A DNA stretch of 48,885 nucleotides from the NCBI RefSeq assembly GCF_029210395.1, contig NZ_JARGDP010000018.1, positions 1 through 48,885 on the forward strand. The letters are read 5' to 3'. The position numbers and the translations under genes were made by a program. This document shows, one piece after another, positions 9,921 to 18,590 of this stretch (position 1 is the stretch's first letter; each line of letters starts with the position of its first letter). The notes beneath the pieces are model-generated. The model saw nothing but the letters and a program-made list of their open reading frames with translations. It searched no databases and was not told the DNA's origin. This DNA comes from Petrocella sp. FN5. GTDB lineage: Bacteria > Bacillota > Clostridia > Lachnospirales > Vallitaleaceae.

Positions 9921-11123
9921 TTATTCTTTAGGCATGCTTTGAGATAAAACAATTCCAATAACACATAAACTTATAATAAAATAGAATATCGCATTGTGGT
10001 GATTAAAATAGTCAAAAAGTAGACCTGAAACATAAACACCAGCTATAGCGCCAATACCATAGGCTGTAAATACAACACCATAATTTTGACTATAATTTGT
10101 ACTACCATACAATAAAAGCGTCGATGTTGGTGCAATGGCAAGCCAGCCACCTAAATTCATCCAGAAAATAGAAAAAGATATAGCATAAATAAGTACACTG
10201 CCATCATTGGCAAAAAGCATTAAGACCGCACTTGATAAAATCAGGGAAAAAGATAATAACATTACTTTTTTATAAGAAAGCTTATCTGTTAACCATCCAA
10301 AAAGTGGTCTTCCAACGCCATTAAACACTGCAAAAACAGATACGAATAAAGGTGCCGTTATCGCTGATAAGCCAATAAGATCAACGCCAATGCTATTGGT
10401 CATACCTATAATGGTTAAGCCAATCATTGTACCTAAGACAAAGCATATATAAAGGCTTTTAAAACTTTTTAGTTTAATCATATCTTGAGTTGTCGTACTT
10501 TCATCTTCGTGACTCAGTTTAACCATAATCAAAGGTTTTTCCGGCGGTTTTATAAACCATGACAACATGGGTATAATTATAGCAAAGATTAAGCCCAATA
10601 ACTTAAAAGCATTTAAAACACCAAAGCCTTCAATCAAAGCTTTTGCAGCTGGTGCGGTAATGAAGGGCGATAACCCAAAGCCTGTTAATACCAACCCAAC
10701 TACGAGACCTTTTTTACTTGGAAACCATTTTGCGACTACAGATATGGGCACACCGTATATAATACCAACACCAATTCCAATGATTATACCGTAAGTAAGT
10801 GTTAACATATAAATATTTGTAGCAAAACCGGACGCAAACCAACCAATACCAACTAACAAACCGCCAACAGACATCATGCTCTTAGGTGAAAACCGATCAA
10901 TGTATTTACCTGAAACCAACATTGAAAAAGCATAAAAAGCTAAAGAGAACATGTAAGGCATGCCACTTTGAACGGTACTAACGCCAAACAAAGTCTCAAT
11001 AGGACTCCTAAAAATACTCCACGAATATACTGTACCTAAACACATCATGATAATAATGCCTAAAACAACGTATTTCCAAGGATTGGTTTCTCGAATCTTG
11101 TCAATCTTATATTCTTCTAGCAT
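9921..11123 (-). CDS. MFS transporter, oxalate/formate antiporter (OFA) type
   Basis: 400 residues and about 12 hydrophobic segments, typical for MFS. The N-terminus carries the OFA pattern (WKYVVLGIIIMMCLGTVYSWSIF, with the YSWSxF motif) and the loop GKYIDRFSPK between TM2 and TM3. OFA members exchange small organic anions such as oxalate/formate; others are annotated only as monocarboxylate-like carriers. The basic residues that bind oxalate cannot be checked here, so the substrate is open. A GAGGTG site precedes the ATG. Single gene with its own terminator. Subfamily call good, substrate unknown. Confidence 0.85.
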   Translation of the reverse strand: MLEEYKIDKIRETNPWKYVVLGIIIMMCLGTVYSWSIFRSPIETLFGVSTVQSGMPYMFSLAFYAFSMLVSGKYIDRFSPKSMMSVGGLLVGIGWFASGFATNIYMLTLTYGIIIGIGVGIIYGVPISVVAKWFPSKKGLVVGLVLTGFGLSPFITAPAAKALIEGFGVLNAFKLLGLIFAIIIPMLSWFIKPPEKPLIMVKLSHEDESTTTQDMIKLKSFKSLYICFVLGTMIGLTIIGMTNSIGVDLIGLSAITAPLFVSVFAVFNGVGRPLFGWLTDKLSYKKVMLLSFSLILSSAVLMLFANDGSVLIYAISFSIFWMNLGGWLAIAPTSTLLLYGSTNYSQNYGVVFTAYGIGAIAGVYVSGLLFDYFNHHNAIFYFIISLCVIGIVLSQSMPKE

Positions 11124-11304
11124 TTTTCTTCACCTCATGGTTTTTATATATACATCTCTTAATATAGCATATAAGAGGGTTTTATGAAAAGAGTAAATTT
11201 AATTTAAGTTAATCTTTCACCTCCTGTCAATCATATGCTATAGAAAAATCCTTTTCAATCATGTATACTTGAGCTATCACTGGTCAAGACAGGAGAGATT
11301 GCTT

Positions 11305-11778
11305 ATGCACATCATTCGAGAATATATGCCTGGCATGCGAACATTCAAAACAGCTTTATCTGTTTTCCTTTGTATTATCATATGGCGCATTTGGAATACA
11401 GAACTTCCTTTTTTTGCTTGTATTGCGGCTGTTATCACAACTCAAAATTCTATAGAGAGCACAAAACGTGTTGGACTCAACCGATTCCTAGGTACTTTAA
11501 TTGGTGCTTGTGTTGGTGCTTTAATTGTTTGGTTCTTACCAAATAACACCCTCATTCTAACCTTAGGTATCATCGTGGTCATCCATCTGACTACCTTGGT
11601 CAAAAAAGGTGGTTCAGCCGCCATTGCTTGTATTGTTTATCTTACGATCATGATTAATATTGGTGTCGAATCCATTAATACATATATTTTATTGAGGGTT
11701 GTAGAAACAACCCTGGGGATACTTGTTGCTACAATTATCAACACCAGTATTCGACCTCCTGATGAAGCTGATGCTTAG
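11305..11778 (+). CDS. Aromatic acid exporter (ArAE/FUSC)-like membrane protein, short
   Basis: 157 residues from the ATG at 11305, preceded by AGGAGA at 8 bases; an upstream TTG at 11269 lacks a site. About five hydrophobic segments with short loops. The N-terminal block (MPGMRTFKTALSVFLC, then FACIAAVITTQNS, then GTLIGACVGALIVWF) is the pattern of the FUSC/ArAE membrane domain. Typical bacterial members have this domain plus a cytoplasmic C-terminal half; here only the membrane part is present, ending soon after NTSIRPPDE. It could be a naturally short form. Efflux of aromatic acids is known for relatives, not shown here. Confidence 0.75.
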   Translation: MHIIREYMPGMRTFKTALSVFLCIIIWRIWNTELPFFACIAAVITTQNSIESTKRVGLNRFLGTLIGACVGALIVWFLPNNTLILTLGIIVVIHLTTLVKKGGSAAIACIVYLTIMINIGVESINTYILLRVVETTLGILVATIINTSIRPPDEADA

Positions 11779-11793
11779 TGGCTCCTTTATTCT

Positions 11794-11837
11794 AAGAAAG
11801 GCCAAGATGTTGTCTGCACAACATCTTGGCCTTTCTT
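11794..11837. terminator. Strong bidirectional terminator
   Basis: A 20-bp perfect stem (11794-11813 with 11818-11837), loop CTGC, between the convergent exporter and opuAA genes. Confidence 0.9.
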
Positions 11838-11847
11838 GTTTGTGAGT

Positions 11848-13017
11848 CTATGCTAGGGCACTAACGGCATCTTCATAACTGATGACACCTCTTAAGCGAC
11901 CCGCTTTATCTGTTATTGCAACATCATAATTACTCTTATCCAACTTTCCCCATACTTCATGTAAATAAGCGTTTCTATGTAGGCTTTCTACATCTGTTAC
12001 AATGGCTTCATTAATATTGCTTTTATCCAACTTAATCAAGTCCTTATAGGCAACATACCCTAACAGTTTTCGGTCTTCATCAACAACAAAACAAAACTCT
12101 CTATCAAAGCTCTCCAGTTTTTTAATGACCGCTTCTCTTGACTCACCTTTTCTTGCGAGTGTAAACGGTTGACGCATAACTGTTCTTACTCTTAGTACTC
12201 TCGATTTATCCACGTCTTCAATAAAGCTTTTCACATAGTCATTGGCTGGATTTTCAAAGAAATCTTTTGGTTGTCCGATTTGTACCAATTCACCATCCTT
12301 TAATAAGGCGATTCTATCTCCAAGTTTGAAAGCTTCGTTCATATCATGGGTTATAAACACGATGGTCTTTTCCATATAATCTTCCATACTTAAGAGCTCA
12401 GATTGCATTTCTCTACGTATTAATGGATCCAATGCGCCAAAAGGTTCGTCCATGAGTAAAATCTCCGGTTCATTCGTCAACGCTCTGGCAATACCAACTC
12501 TTTGCTTCATACCGCCACTTAACTGTCTTGGAAAATAATTCTCCCAACCTTTAAGTCCGACAAGTTCTATGGCTTCCATGGCTTTTTTGGTTATTTCTTC
12601 TTCTGAAACACCTTGAACTTCAAGACCATATTCTACATTTTTCAGAACTGTTCTATGACTTAGTAAGCCAAAATGTTGAAATACCATAGCCACTTTGTTA
12701 CGCCTCAAATCCATCAGTTGTTCTTTACTGTATTTGGTTATGTCCTCACCATCAATCAGTAATTGGCCTTTTGTTGGTATGTTCAGCATATTCATACAAC
12801 GTATCAAAGAGGACTTTCCACTGCCTGACAGACCAACGATAACAAACATCTCGCCTTCATTAATATCAATATTGATATCATTAACACCAACAGCCGTACC
12901 TGTCTTCTCTCTTATTTCTTGTATGGTAATACCCTGTTCTAGCATCTTAAGGGCTTCTTCTTTTTTATCTCCAAATACCAAGGTCAAATCCTTGATTTCA
13001 ATTTTCTTATTTTCCAT
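11848..13017 (-). CDS. opuAA: Glycine betaine ABC transporter, ATPase with CBS domains
   Basis: 389 residues, ProV/OpuAA type. Walker A GLSGSGKSS, signature LSGGMKQR, Walker B ILLMDEPFGALD, switch His in FITHDMNEA. A tandem CBS module fills the C-terminal ~120 residues; in OpuA such CBS domains sense ionic strength or c-di-AMP. The preceding permease gene ends 6 bases upstream and its stop lies within the ribosome-site region, so the two are cotranslated. Convergent with the exporter gene behind a shared terminator. ProV and OpuAA are names for the same family. Confidence 0.95.
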   Translation of the reverse strand: MENKKIEIKDLTLVFGDKKEEALKMLEQGITIQEIREKTGTAVGVNDINIDINEGEMFVIVGLSGSGKSSLIRCMNMLNIPTKGQLLIDGEDITKYSKEQLMDLRRNKVAMVFQHFGLLSHRTVLKNVEYGLEVQGVSEEEITKKAMEAIELVGLKGWENYFPRQLSGGMKQRVGIARALTNEPEILLMDEPFGALDPLIRREMQSELLSMEDYMEKTIVFITHDMNEAFKLGDRIALLKDGELVQIGQPKDFFENPANDYVKSFIEDVDKSRVLRVRTVMRQPFTLARKGESREAVIKKLESFDREFCFVVDEDRKLLGYVAYKDLIKLDKSNINEAIVTDVESLHRNAYLHEVWGKLDKSNYDVAITDKAGRLRGVISYEDAVSALA

Positions 13018-13023
13018 AATTCA

Positions 13024-13875
13024 TCACTCCGTTTCCTTAAGTCTGTTGGCAAAACCTTGCAAGACGCGATCTAGTATAATCGCTAGAAAAACAATACCTA
13101 AGCCTGCTTGAAAACCTTGTCCAACTTCAAGTCTACGAATCGATATTAGTACTTGCTCACCAATACCTTCTGCACCAATCATGGATGATATAACAACCAT
13201 GGCCATGGCCATCATCGTGGTTTGATTCACACCGGTCATAATGGTTGAAAGTGCTTGTGGTAGTTCGATCTTCATTAACATTTGTTTTGGTGTAGAACCA
13301 AAGGACAATCCTGCTTCAATGACTTCTTTATCCACATTAGAAATACCAAGATAAGTCAATCGGATAAGAGGCGGCAGTGCATATGTCGTTGTTGCAAATA
13401 CAGCCGGCACTTTACCAAAACCGAAAAGCATAACCGCCGGTAATAGGTATACAAAGCTTGGCATGGTTTGCATGGCATCAAGTATCGGCATTACAATCCG
13501 TTTGGTTCGATCGGATTTTGCCATGAATATACCCAGAGGTAATCCTAAAACTAGAGATACCAATACTGAAATAATGACAATTGCTAAGGTGTACAGCATC
13601 ATATCCCATAAGCCGAAAAATCCGATGGATAACAACATAGCTGAAAGCGCAATGCCCATCTTAAGACTATATAATTTATAACCTGCATAAAACAAGGCAA
13701 TAACCATCAACCACCACGGTATGATGTTCAATGTTACTTCAATTGCATTAAATATTGTTAGTATAAACCGAGTGATGGCATCAAAGAAACCACCTAAATT
13801 TACCAGCAACCAATTGACAAAATCATCAATAGGACCGCTGATTTGAAAACGTAATCCTTCTGGAAAACTAAACAT
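13024..13875 (-). CDS. opuAB: Glycine betaine ABC transporter, permease
   Basis: 283 residues, ProW/OpuAB type with about six hydrophobic segments and the binding-protein-dependent permease loop (EAGLSFGSTPKQMLMKIELPQA), which contacts the ATPase. An AAGGAG site lies 11 bases before the ATG, slightly long spacing. The gene follows opuAC after a 388-base gap that contains a hairpin. It may therefore be expressed by read-through or from a promoter in the gap; the only candidate seen there is weak. Confidence 0.94.
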   Translation of the reverse strand: MFSFPEGLRFQISGPIDDFVNWLLVNLGGFFDAITRFILTIFNAIEVTLNIIPWWLMVIALFYAGYKLYSLKMGIALSAMLLSIGFFGLWDMMLYTLAIVIISVLVSLVLGLPLGIFMAKSDRTKRIVMPILDAMQTMPSFVYLLPAVMLFGFGKVPAVFATTTYALPPLIRLTYLGISNVDKEVIEAGLSFGSTPKQMLMKIELPQALSTIMTGVNQTTMMAMAMVVISSMIGAEGIGEQVLISIRRLEVGQGFQAGLGIVFLAIILDRVLQGFANRLKETE

Positions 13876-13971
13876 GTTTCAATCAACTCCTTTTTATAAA
13901 AATGGCTAAGCCACATGAAGTGTTCAATATTATTTTACGATAAAAATTTTTACCGGCATGTATGATTAGAC

Positions 13972-14083
13972 TGTCAAAACTAAGCTTCTCCATATTACAC
14001 ACAACTTATAGGTTACCTTGATACACTCATAAGATACATTGTCTATAATAGTTCAACTATCTAATTTTGACACTTTAACCATG
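13972..14083. repeat. Dispersed structured intergenic element, copy C
   Basis: Block 1 TCAAAACTAAG (from 13974) and block 2 beginning GTTCAACT (14051) match copies A and B. The outer stem is perfect here: TGTCAAAA (13972-13979) with TTTTGACA (14065-14072). Between the blocks, TTATAG and CTATAA can pair. The orientation of any transcript is undecided. Confidence 0.6.
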
Positions 14084-14201
14084 TTTGCAGATAAAAATTA
14101 TTTATCAGGACAAAAACTAAGCGACTATGTCGTATTTGCTTGCAATTTCAGCAGGAAAGATCCTTGACGCTTAAGCTAATGTAGGACTTTCTTTTAGAAT
14201 A

Positions 14202-14235
14202 AGAAATCAAAAGATGTCACCATCTTTTGATTTCT
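14202..14235 (-). terminator. Hairpin after opuAC (terminator or attenuator)
   Basis: 15-bp perfect stem (14202-14216 with 14221-14235), loop TCAC, 28 bases after the opuAC stop on the - strand. The following T-tract is poor, so termination may be partial, or the hairpin may protect the opuAC mRNA end. Confidence 0.6.
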
Positions 14236-14263
14236 ATATTACGGTTACATTATATGTTACAGT

Positions 14264-15241
14264 TTATTGAATGGCAGCCATAACTTTTTCATAAGCGTCA
14301 TCAGTAACCCAACCTGCCCATATGTCTTGCTTTTCTTGAAGGAACCATCTTGCAGCTACATCTGCTTCAACTTCGTTTTCTTGCATATATGCAAGGGCTT
14401 CACTTGTTAATTGTGACGAGGTTGTATATTGTTTTAGAAACGCTGTGATTTCTGGATACGCCTCCACAAATTCAGGTGTAGATACAACTTGTACGTCCAC
14501 AGATGGGAATGATCCGATTCCGTCTGCAAAATCTTCTGCAGAATATGGGGTATCTTCTAACAATACCAAATCAAACAAGCCCATAACCCATGTTGGTTCC
14601 CAGTTATAACCTAACCATGGTTCACCTTTTGCATAAGCAGAAGCAAGTGTTGCATTTAATGTTGCACCTGAGTCAATTGTCTTAAAGTTATAGTGTTCAT
14701 CTAAACCATAGGCTTCCATCTTATTATGAAGGAACGCGGTTGCTGACCAACCTTCTGGTCCACCATAGATGATACCCATATCTGGATTCTCAGGATCCGT
14801 AAAGTATTCAACGTAGTCAGGTAAATCTTGTACAGATTTCAAATCCGGTAGTAAAGCATCATCGCCTTCAACCAAATACGCTGGTACATATAAACCTTGT
14901 ACGTTATCATCAAAGTTTGTGGCTAATTTTACATAATCACCATTTTCAATGTCTTCCGGATATGTTGGCACATTGTCCGCCCATAATTCCAAAGCCAAAT
15001 CAATGGTTTTGTTTTTAAGTCCCGAAATCATAACCGCTGTATCAGCAATAATGACTTCTGTTTCAACACCATAGCCCTCTTCAATAATAACTTTGACTAC
15101 TTGATCATGGAATGCATTGCTATCCCAGTCGCCTTCTCCTATAACAATTTTTTCCGGTTCACTGGCACAAGCACCTAAGCTTATAACCAACACAGCACTC
15201 ATAAGTACCATGGTTATTTTTTTCCATATTTCTCGATTCAT
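14264..15241 (-). CDS. opuAC: Glycine betaine-binding lipoprotein
   Basis: 325 residues from the ATG at 15241 (AGGAGG 7 bases upstream; an earlier in-frame ATG has none). A lipoprotein signal peptide with lipobox LGAC and Cys25 anchors it on the outer membrane face. The rest is a ProX/OpuAC-type binding domain with aromatic residues expected around the quaternary amine (LELWADN, LGYNWEPTW, WFLQEKQDIWAGW). It delivers betaine or a related osmolyte to OpuAB. It is first in the - strand order, unlike the usual opuAA-AB-AC order, and is separated from the other two genes. Confidence 0.93.
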   Translation of the reverse strand: MNREIWKKITMVLMSAVLVISLGACASEPEKIVIGEGDWDSNAFHDQVVKVIIEEGYGVETEVIIADTAVMISGLKNKTIDLALELWADNVPTYPEDIENGDYVKLATNFDDNVQGLYVPAYLVEGDDALLPDLKSVQDLPDYVEYFTDPENPDMGIIYGGPEGWSATAFLHNKMEAYGLDEHYNFKTIDSGATLNATLASAYAKGEPWLGYNWEPTWVMGLFDLVLLEDTPYSAEDFADGIGSFPSVDVQVVSTPEFVEAYPEITAFLKQYTTSSQLTSEALAYMQENEVEADVAARWFLQEKQDIWAGWVTDDAYEKVMAAIQ

Positions 15242-15649
15242 AATAATCCTCCTATTTTTATGTATTATATTCAACATATACATTTACCGAACTAACAACC
15301 TCATTATGAATATAAGTTGTCTGTTCGCACAACATTTATTGTAGCATAATCCAAATTATTTGTAAAGGGAGATGTCCTCCCGTGCCCATAGCTCAAGTTT
15401 CTAAACTCTTGTTATAACTCGGATGTAGGGATTTTTAAAAACTTCATTTTTTTAATCTTTGCTTTCTTAGAATTGGATTAAAACGTAAGTTTTTTCATCA
15501 TTTTTTCTTCTTGGTATGCTATACTACTTTTGTTGTATATTCAATTTTCCATGATTATGCCTAAGCTCTTGACTAGGAAACTAGCCCAATCTACATAAGG
15601 AACATTGAATTGTTTATTAAATGGTAAAGATATTAGAAGGGAGTATTAA
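15242..15649. other. 408-base intergenic stretch upstream of opuAC and the membrane pair
   Basis: Contains the opuAC promoter (15338-15366). On the + strand an extended -10-like TGCTATACT lies at 15518-15526, about 125 bases before the next gene, and a small palindrome ACTAGGAAACTAG occurs further down. No riboswitch pattern was recognised and no ORF is supported. Confidence 0.6.
15338..15366 (-). promoter_or_regulatory. Sigma-A promoter of opuAC
   Basis: On the - strand TTTACA (15361-15366), 17-base spacer, TACAAT (15338-15343), about 97 bases before the start codon. Confidence 0.75.
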
Positions 15650-16639
15650 ATGAAAGGTAATAATTTCAATAAAATTCTTAAGCTTTTTGACTATTTCAAG
15701 ATTGCTTTTCAATTGAATCTAAGTAACAAACAACTTTACAAGCCACAAATCATTTTTCTTGTTGTACGAGGGCTTCTGATTATCTCCAGTGCCTTCACTT
15801 TGCTCAGTATTGGTGACAAGATGATTCATCTTACAAGTATGGACTTTAATCGATTCATAAGTCTTTTTTGGTCTGAGTTCCAAGGTATACCTTTAATATT
15901 AACGCTCGTCACGCTCTTAGTTATGATTCTAGGCTCAACTTATGTAGAATCCGGACTTTATCATATGTTCTACAGAGCATACAAAGACGTGCTTACAGAT
16001 GGCGATTTTTTAACAGGTGCTGGATCTTACTTTTTAAAGTTTTTAGGTGGTAACATTCTCATTTTCATATTTTGGATTTTAGCACTTATACCTTATCTTA
16101 TTACCGGTATCCTAACATTAACTATAGGCTTCACCTTAATTCCCATCCTTGTCAGTACTTTTCTGCTGGTATGGAAAGCTTCCTTGGTATCAGACGACAG
16201 TACACTTGGCAATGCTTTTAAGAAAAGCTATCAATTTGCTAAATCTAATTTTATACCCACCATGTCATTTGTTGTTTTCAGAAATGCCATGACCAGCATT
16301 GCTTCTGGTGGCAGCGGTAGTGGTTCCAACTTCTCCCAAACTTCGAATAATGCAAATACTTTTTTTCAAGATATGCCTTCCGATTTCCCTATACAAGGTG
16401 CCCCCTTCTCGGATTTCTTTTTCAACTACGAAACCCTCAAATTTTTTGTTATTGGTATAACCACTCTAATTACCATCGGCACCATCATAACCGGACTGAT
16501 ACAAATGCTTTTCAACATTTTCTTTGGATTGACGACCATTGTTCTCTATAATGAAGGATGGAAGCAAGATGATCTGGATTATATGGATCTACCCGCTCAA
16601 GATATTCAAGATGAGGAGGTGCAACATGGAACGCTTTAA
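15650..16639 (+). CDS. Multi-pass membrane protein of unknown function (first of a pair)
   Basis: 329 residues, about six hydrophobic segments, no family recognised. A Gly/Ser/Asn/Phe-rich low-complexity loop (about 220-260: GGSGSGSNF, then NTFFQDMPSDFP) interrupts the C-terminal half. The N-terminal pattern LFDYFKIAFQL, then NKQLYKPQI, recurs in the next gene as LMDDMKEALTL, then YKGLFLPAL, so the two look like diverged paralogues that may form a heteromer. AGAAGGGAG precedes the ATG. The 3' end overlaps the next gene by 14 bases, indicating translational coupling. No catalytic motif seen. Confidence 0.75.
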   Translation: MKGNNFNKILKLFDYFKIAFQLNLSNKQLYKPQIIFLVVRGLLIISSAFTLLSIGDKMIHLTSMDFNRFISLFWSEFQGIPLILTLVTLLVMILGSTYVESGLYHMFYRAYKDVLTDGDFLTGAGSYFLKFLGGNILIFIFWILALIPYLITGILTLTIGFTLIPILVSTFLLVWKASLVSDDSTLGNAFKKSYQFAKSNFIPTMSFVVFRNAMTSIASGGSGSGSNFSQTSNNANTFFQDMPSDFPIQGAPFSDFFFNYETLKFFVIGITTLITIGTIITGLIQMLFNIFFGLTTIVLYNEGWKQDDLDYMDLPAQDIQDEEVQHGTL

Positions 16640-17402
16640 TGATTTGATGGATGATATGAAGGAAGCATTAACACTCAGTCATCGTTACAAAGGTCTGTTT
16701 CTTCCAGCCTTAATCGCAAATCTAATTATGCTGATACTTGGCTTTGTTATGTTTTTTGTTGTTATCATTTTTGTTATGGGTACCATAATATCATTCAGCT
16801 CTTTGGAAACCAATTGGTCCTATTTAATGGGTATTGCTGCCATAACTATACTTTTGATCTTGGTTTTCAGTTTAATCTTTATGGCCTTAGATCTTGGTAT
16901 CAACAGTATTGTTATTGGCTCAGTAAATGGTGAGAAACCTACTGTTCAAATATTTTTCAAAGGCATTCGAAAATTCTTTTTCAAGGTGCTTATAACCAAG
17001 TTCGGTCTCTTTTTCCTATATACAATCGGATTTATTATATTATTGGTACCCTATATATTATATTTATTAACCATTGGGGTATTAACCGGTGGTTATGGTA
17101 TTCTTTTCCTAACTTGCTTACTCCAAGCTTTCCTTGGTTCTTGGACTCTGCTTCTCATGGAGAACGAAGATTATCCTATGAGTGGCTTTTCAAGTGTTGC
17201 AATGAACTTTAAGTTTGGAAAAAAATACTTTTGGCTTATGATTTTGGTCTTTTTTACTCAGCTACAGTTGACGGCTTATCTTCCTGGTTTATTAGGCTTT
17301 TTAGGTGCCACTTTAGCAACTCTTTTCATAAGTTATGTGGTTATGACTGTTTTTAAAATAGTGGTCCTACTAACCTACAGAAGATATAAAGAAACTATTT
17401 AG
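16626..17402 (+). CDS. Multi-pass membrane protein of unknown function (second of a pair)
   Basis: 258 residues from the ATG at 16626, set by GAGGAGGT 5 bases upstream; a longer reading frame to 16539 would overlap the first gene more and lacks a site. About six hydrophobic segments, a short cytoplasmic N-terminus and a basic C-terminus (TYRRYKETI). It shares the N-terminal layout of the preceding protein. The pair forms a two-gene operon followed by a separately promoted GGDEF gene. A transporter, a permease-like channel or an integral membrane chaperone are all possible; no function can be assigned. Confidence 0.75.
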   Translation: MERFNDLMDDMKEALTLSHRYKGLFLPALIANLIMLILGFVMFFVVIIFVMGTIISFSSLETNWSYLMGIAAITILLILVFSLIFMALDLGINSIVIGSVNGEKPTVQIFFKGIRKFFFKVLITKFGLFFLYTIGFIILLVPYILYLLTIGVLTGGYGILFLTCLLQAFLGSWTLLLMENEDYPMSGFSSVAMNFKFGKKYFWLMILVFFTQLQLTAYLPGLLGFLGATLATLFISYVVMTVFKIVVLLTYRRYKETI

Positions 17403-17464
17403 ATAAATAGATTTATGTGTCAAGTTCATCACCTCTTTTAGAAACTCGATTTCTGATATTGTTA

Positions 17465-17494
17465 TTGGCATTAATGATGATAAAATGTTATAAT
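17465..17494 (+). promoter_or_regulatory. Sigma-A promoter of the PAS-GGDEF gene
   Basis: TTGGCA (17465-17470), 18-base spacer, TATAAT (17489-17494), 59 bases before the chosen start codon. Confidence 0.65.
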
Positions 17495-17553
17495 TTAGAC
17501 GTTGATTTATATATCAAAAATATATGACACAACTGAAAATCAAGGAGGTCATT

Positions 17554-18543
17554 ATGTCATTTGGTCATCTTAAAAATAATTTTTTTAAACAAAACAAACG
17601 ACAGCCCTTGAGTTTACCTGAGGGTCTCGTTATCAGGACTATTCTTAATAATTCAGAAGATACCATTTACTTCAAAAATCTTGATTCTAAGTTTATACTA
17701 AATAGTAAGGCCCATGCACTTCAGCAAAATGAGCACGACCCTTCTGATATGGTTGGTAAGGATGATTTTGACTACTTTCCTTACGATTTTGCCAAAGCCG
17801 CTTATGATGATGAGCAACGCATTATCCAAACCGGGAAATCTATGATTGGACATGTTGAAAAATGGGTTCAGGAAGATGGCTCTGTCACATGGTTCTTAGC
17901 TTCAAAGTACCCTCTACTTGATGATCAAAATAAGATTATTGGTACATGGGGCACTTCCAAAGATATCACTGACCTCAAAGTCGCACAAGAGCAACTGACC
18001 TTACTCAACAAGCAACTGCAAGAAGCGAATCAACGTTTGGAGTTCTTATCCATGCGAGACGGCTTATCCGGTCTTTTCAATCACCGTCATTTTTATGAAT
18101 CATTAAATATGGCCTTGGCTCAAGTCTCTCGGCAAAAAAAAGCGCATCCAAAGAATATCTTTACGATTTTGCTCTTAGATATCGATCATTTCAAAGTTAT
18201 CAACGATACTTATGGACATCTGGTTGGTGATATTGTTATTCGTACGATTGGCGAAACACTTAAAAAATCAACCCGTATAACAGACACCTGTTTTCGATAT
18301 GGAGGCGATGAATTTGCAATTATTTTATCCGATACCGAACTAAACTCCGGTCAGCATGTGGCCGAAACATTACGAAAAATGTTGGCCTCTACTCCAATAG
18401 TAACAGAAGGTTTGTCCTTTCATATCAAGGTCAGCTTTGGTGTTGTTAGCTCGGATGAGGCAAGCTCTGCAACAGAATTAGTTGAATTAGCAGACAAGCG
18501 CCTGTACCAATCGAAAACTGAGGGGCGTAATCGAGTGAATTAG
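17554..18543 (+). CDS. Diguanylate cyclase: PAS + GGDEF
   Basis: 329 residues from the ATG at 17554, set by AAGGAGG 7 bases upstream; an ATG at 17524 has no site. No membrane segment, so cytoplasmic. A PAS domain (about 25-150) ends in the typical PAS/PAC pattern (GTWGTSKDITDLKVAQEQL). A coiled linker leads to the GGDEF domain. The catalytic motif is intact (250-254) and the RxxD inhibitory site RITD lies five residues before it. It should make c-di-GMP. Its terminator overlaps the 3' end of the convergent ABC permease gene. The PAS ligand is unknown. Confidence 0.92.
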   Translation: MSFGHLKNNFFKQNKRQPLSLPEGLVIRTILNNSEDTIYFKNLDSKFILNSKAHALQQNEHDPSDMVGKDDFDYFPYDFAKAAYDDEQRIIQTGKSMIGHVEKWVQEDGSVTWFLASKYPLLDDQNKIIGTWGTSKDITDLKVAQEQLTLLNKQLQEANQRLEFLSMRDGLSGLFNHRHFYESLNMALAQVSRQKKAHPKNIFTILLLDIDHFKVINDTYGHLVGDIVIRTIGETLKKSTRITDTCFRYGGDEFAIILSDTELNSGQHVAETLRKMLASTPIVTEGLSFHIKVSFGVVSSDEASSATELVELADKRLYQSKTEGRNRVN

Positions 18544-18555
18544 AAGTACCACTAG

Positions 18556-18590
18556 AACAATTAGGCCTCATGGCTTAATTGTTTTTTTTT
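18556..18590 (+). terminator. Terminator of the PAS-GGDEF gene
   Basis: 12-bp stem with one G-T pair (18556-18567 with 18572-18583), loop TCAT, then a run of nine T. It extends into the last codons of the opposite-strand permease gene. Confidence 0.9.

Larger units (their letters stand above)
13876..14263. other. 388-base intergenic stretch between opuAC and opuAB
   Basis: Holds a hairpin just after opuAC (14202-14235), one copy of the dispersed structured element (13972-14083), and about 85 bases (14100-14185) where nothing was recognised. No credible ORF. A TTGACA on the - strand at 13972-13977 has no good -10 partner. Confidence 0.7.

Noticed and set aside
12695-13111. 138-codon + strand reading frame across opuAA/opuAB.
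   Set aside because: Antisense shadow of two conserved genes with no ribosome site of its own.
14030-14060. + strand promoter-like TTGATA and TATAAT in the opuAC-opuAB gap.
   Set aside because: The spacer is 20 bases and no + strand gene follows; kept only as a possible promoter if the repeat element is a + strand RNA.
14100-14185. Possible remnant of a gene end in the opuAC-opuAB gap.
   Set aside because: All frames hit early stops and no family was recognised.
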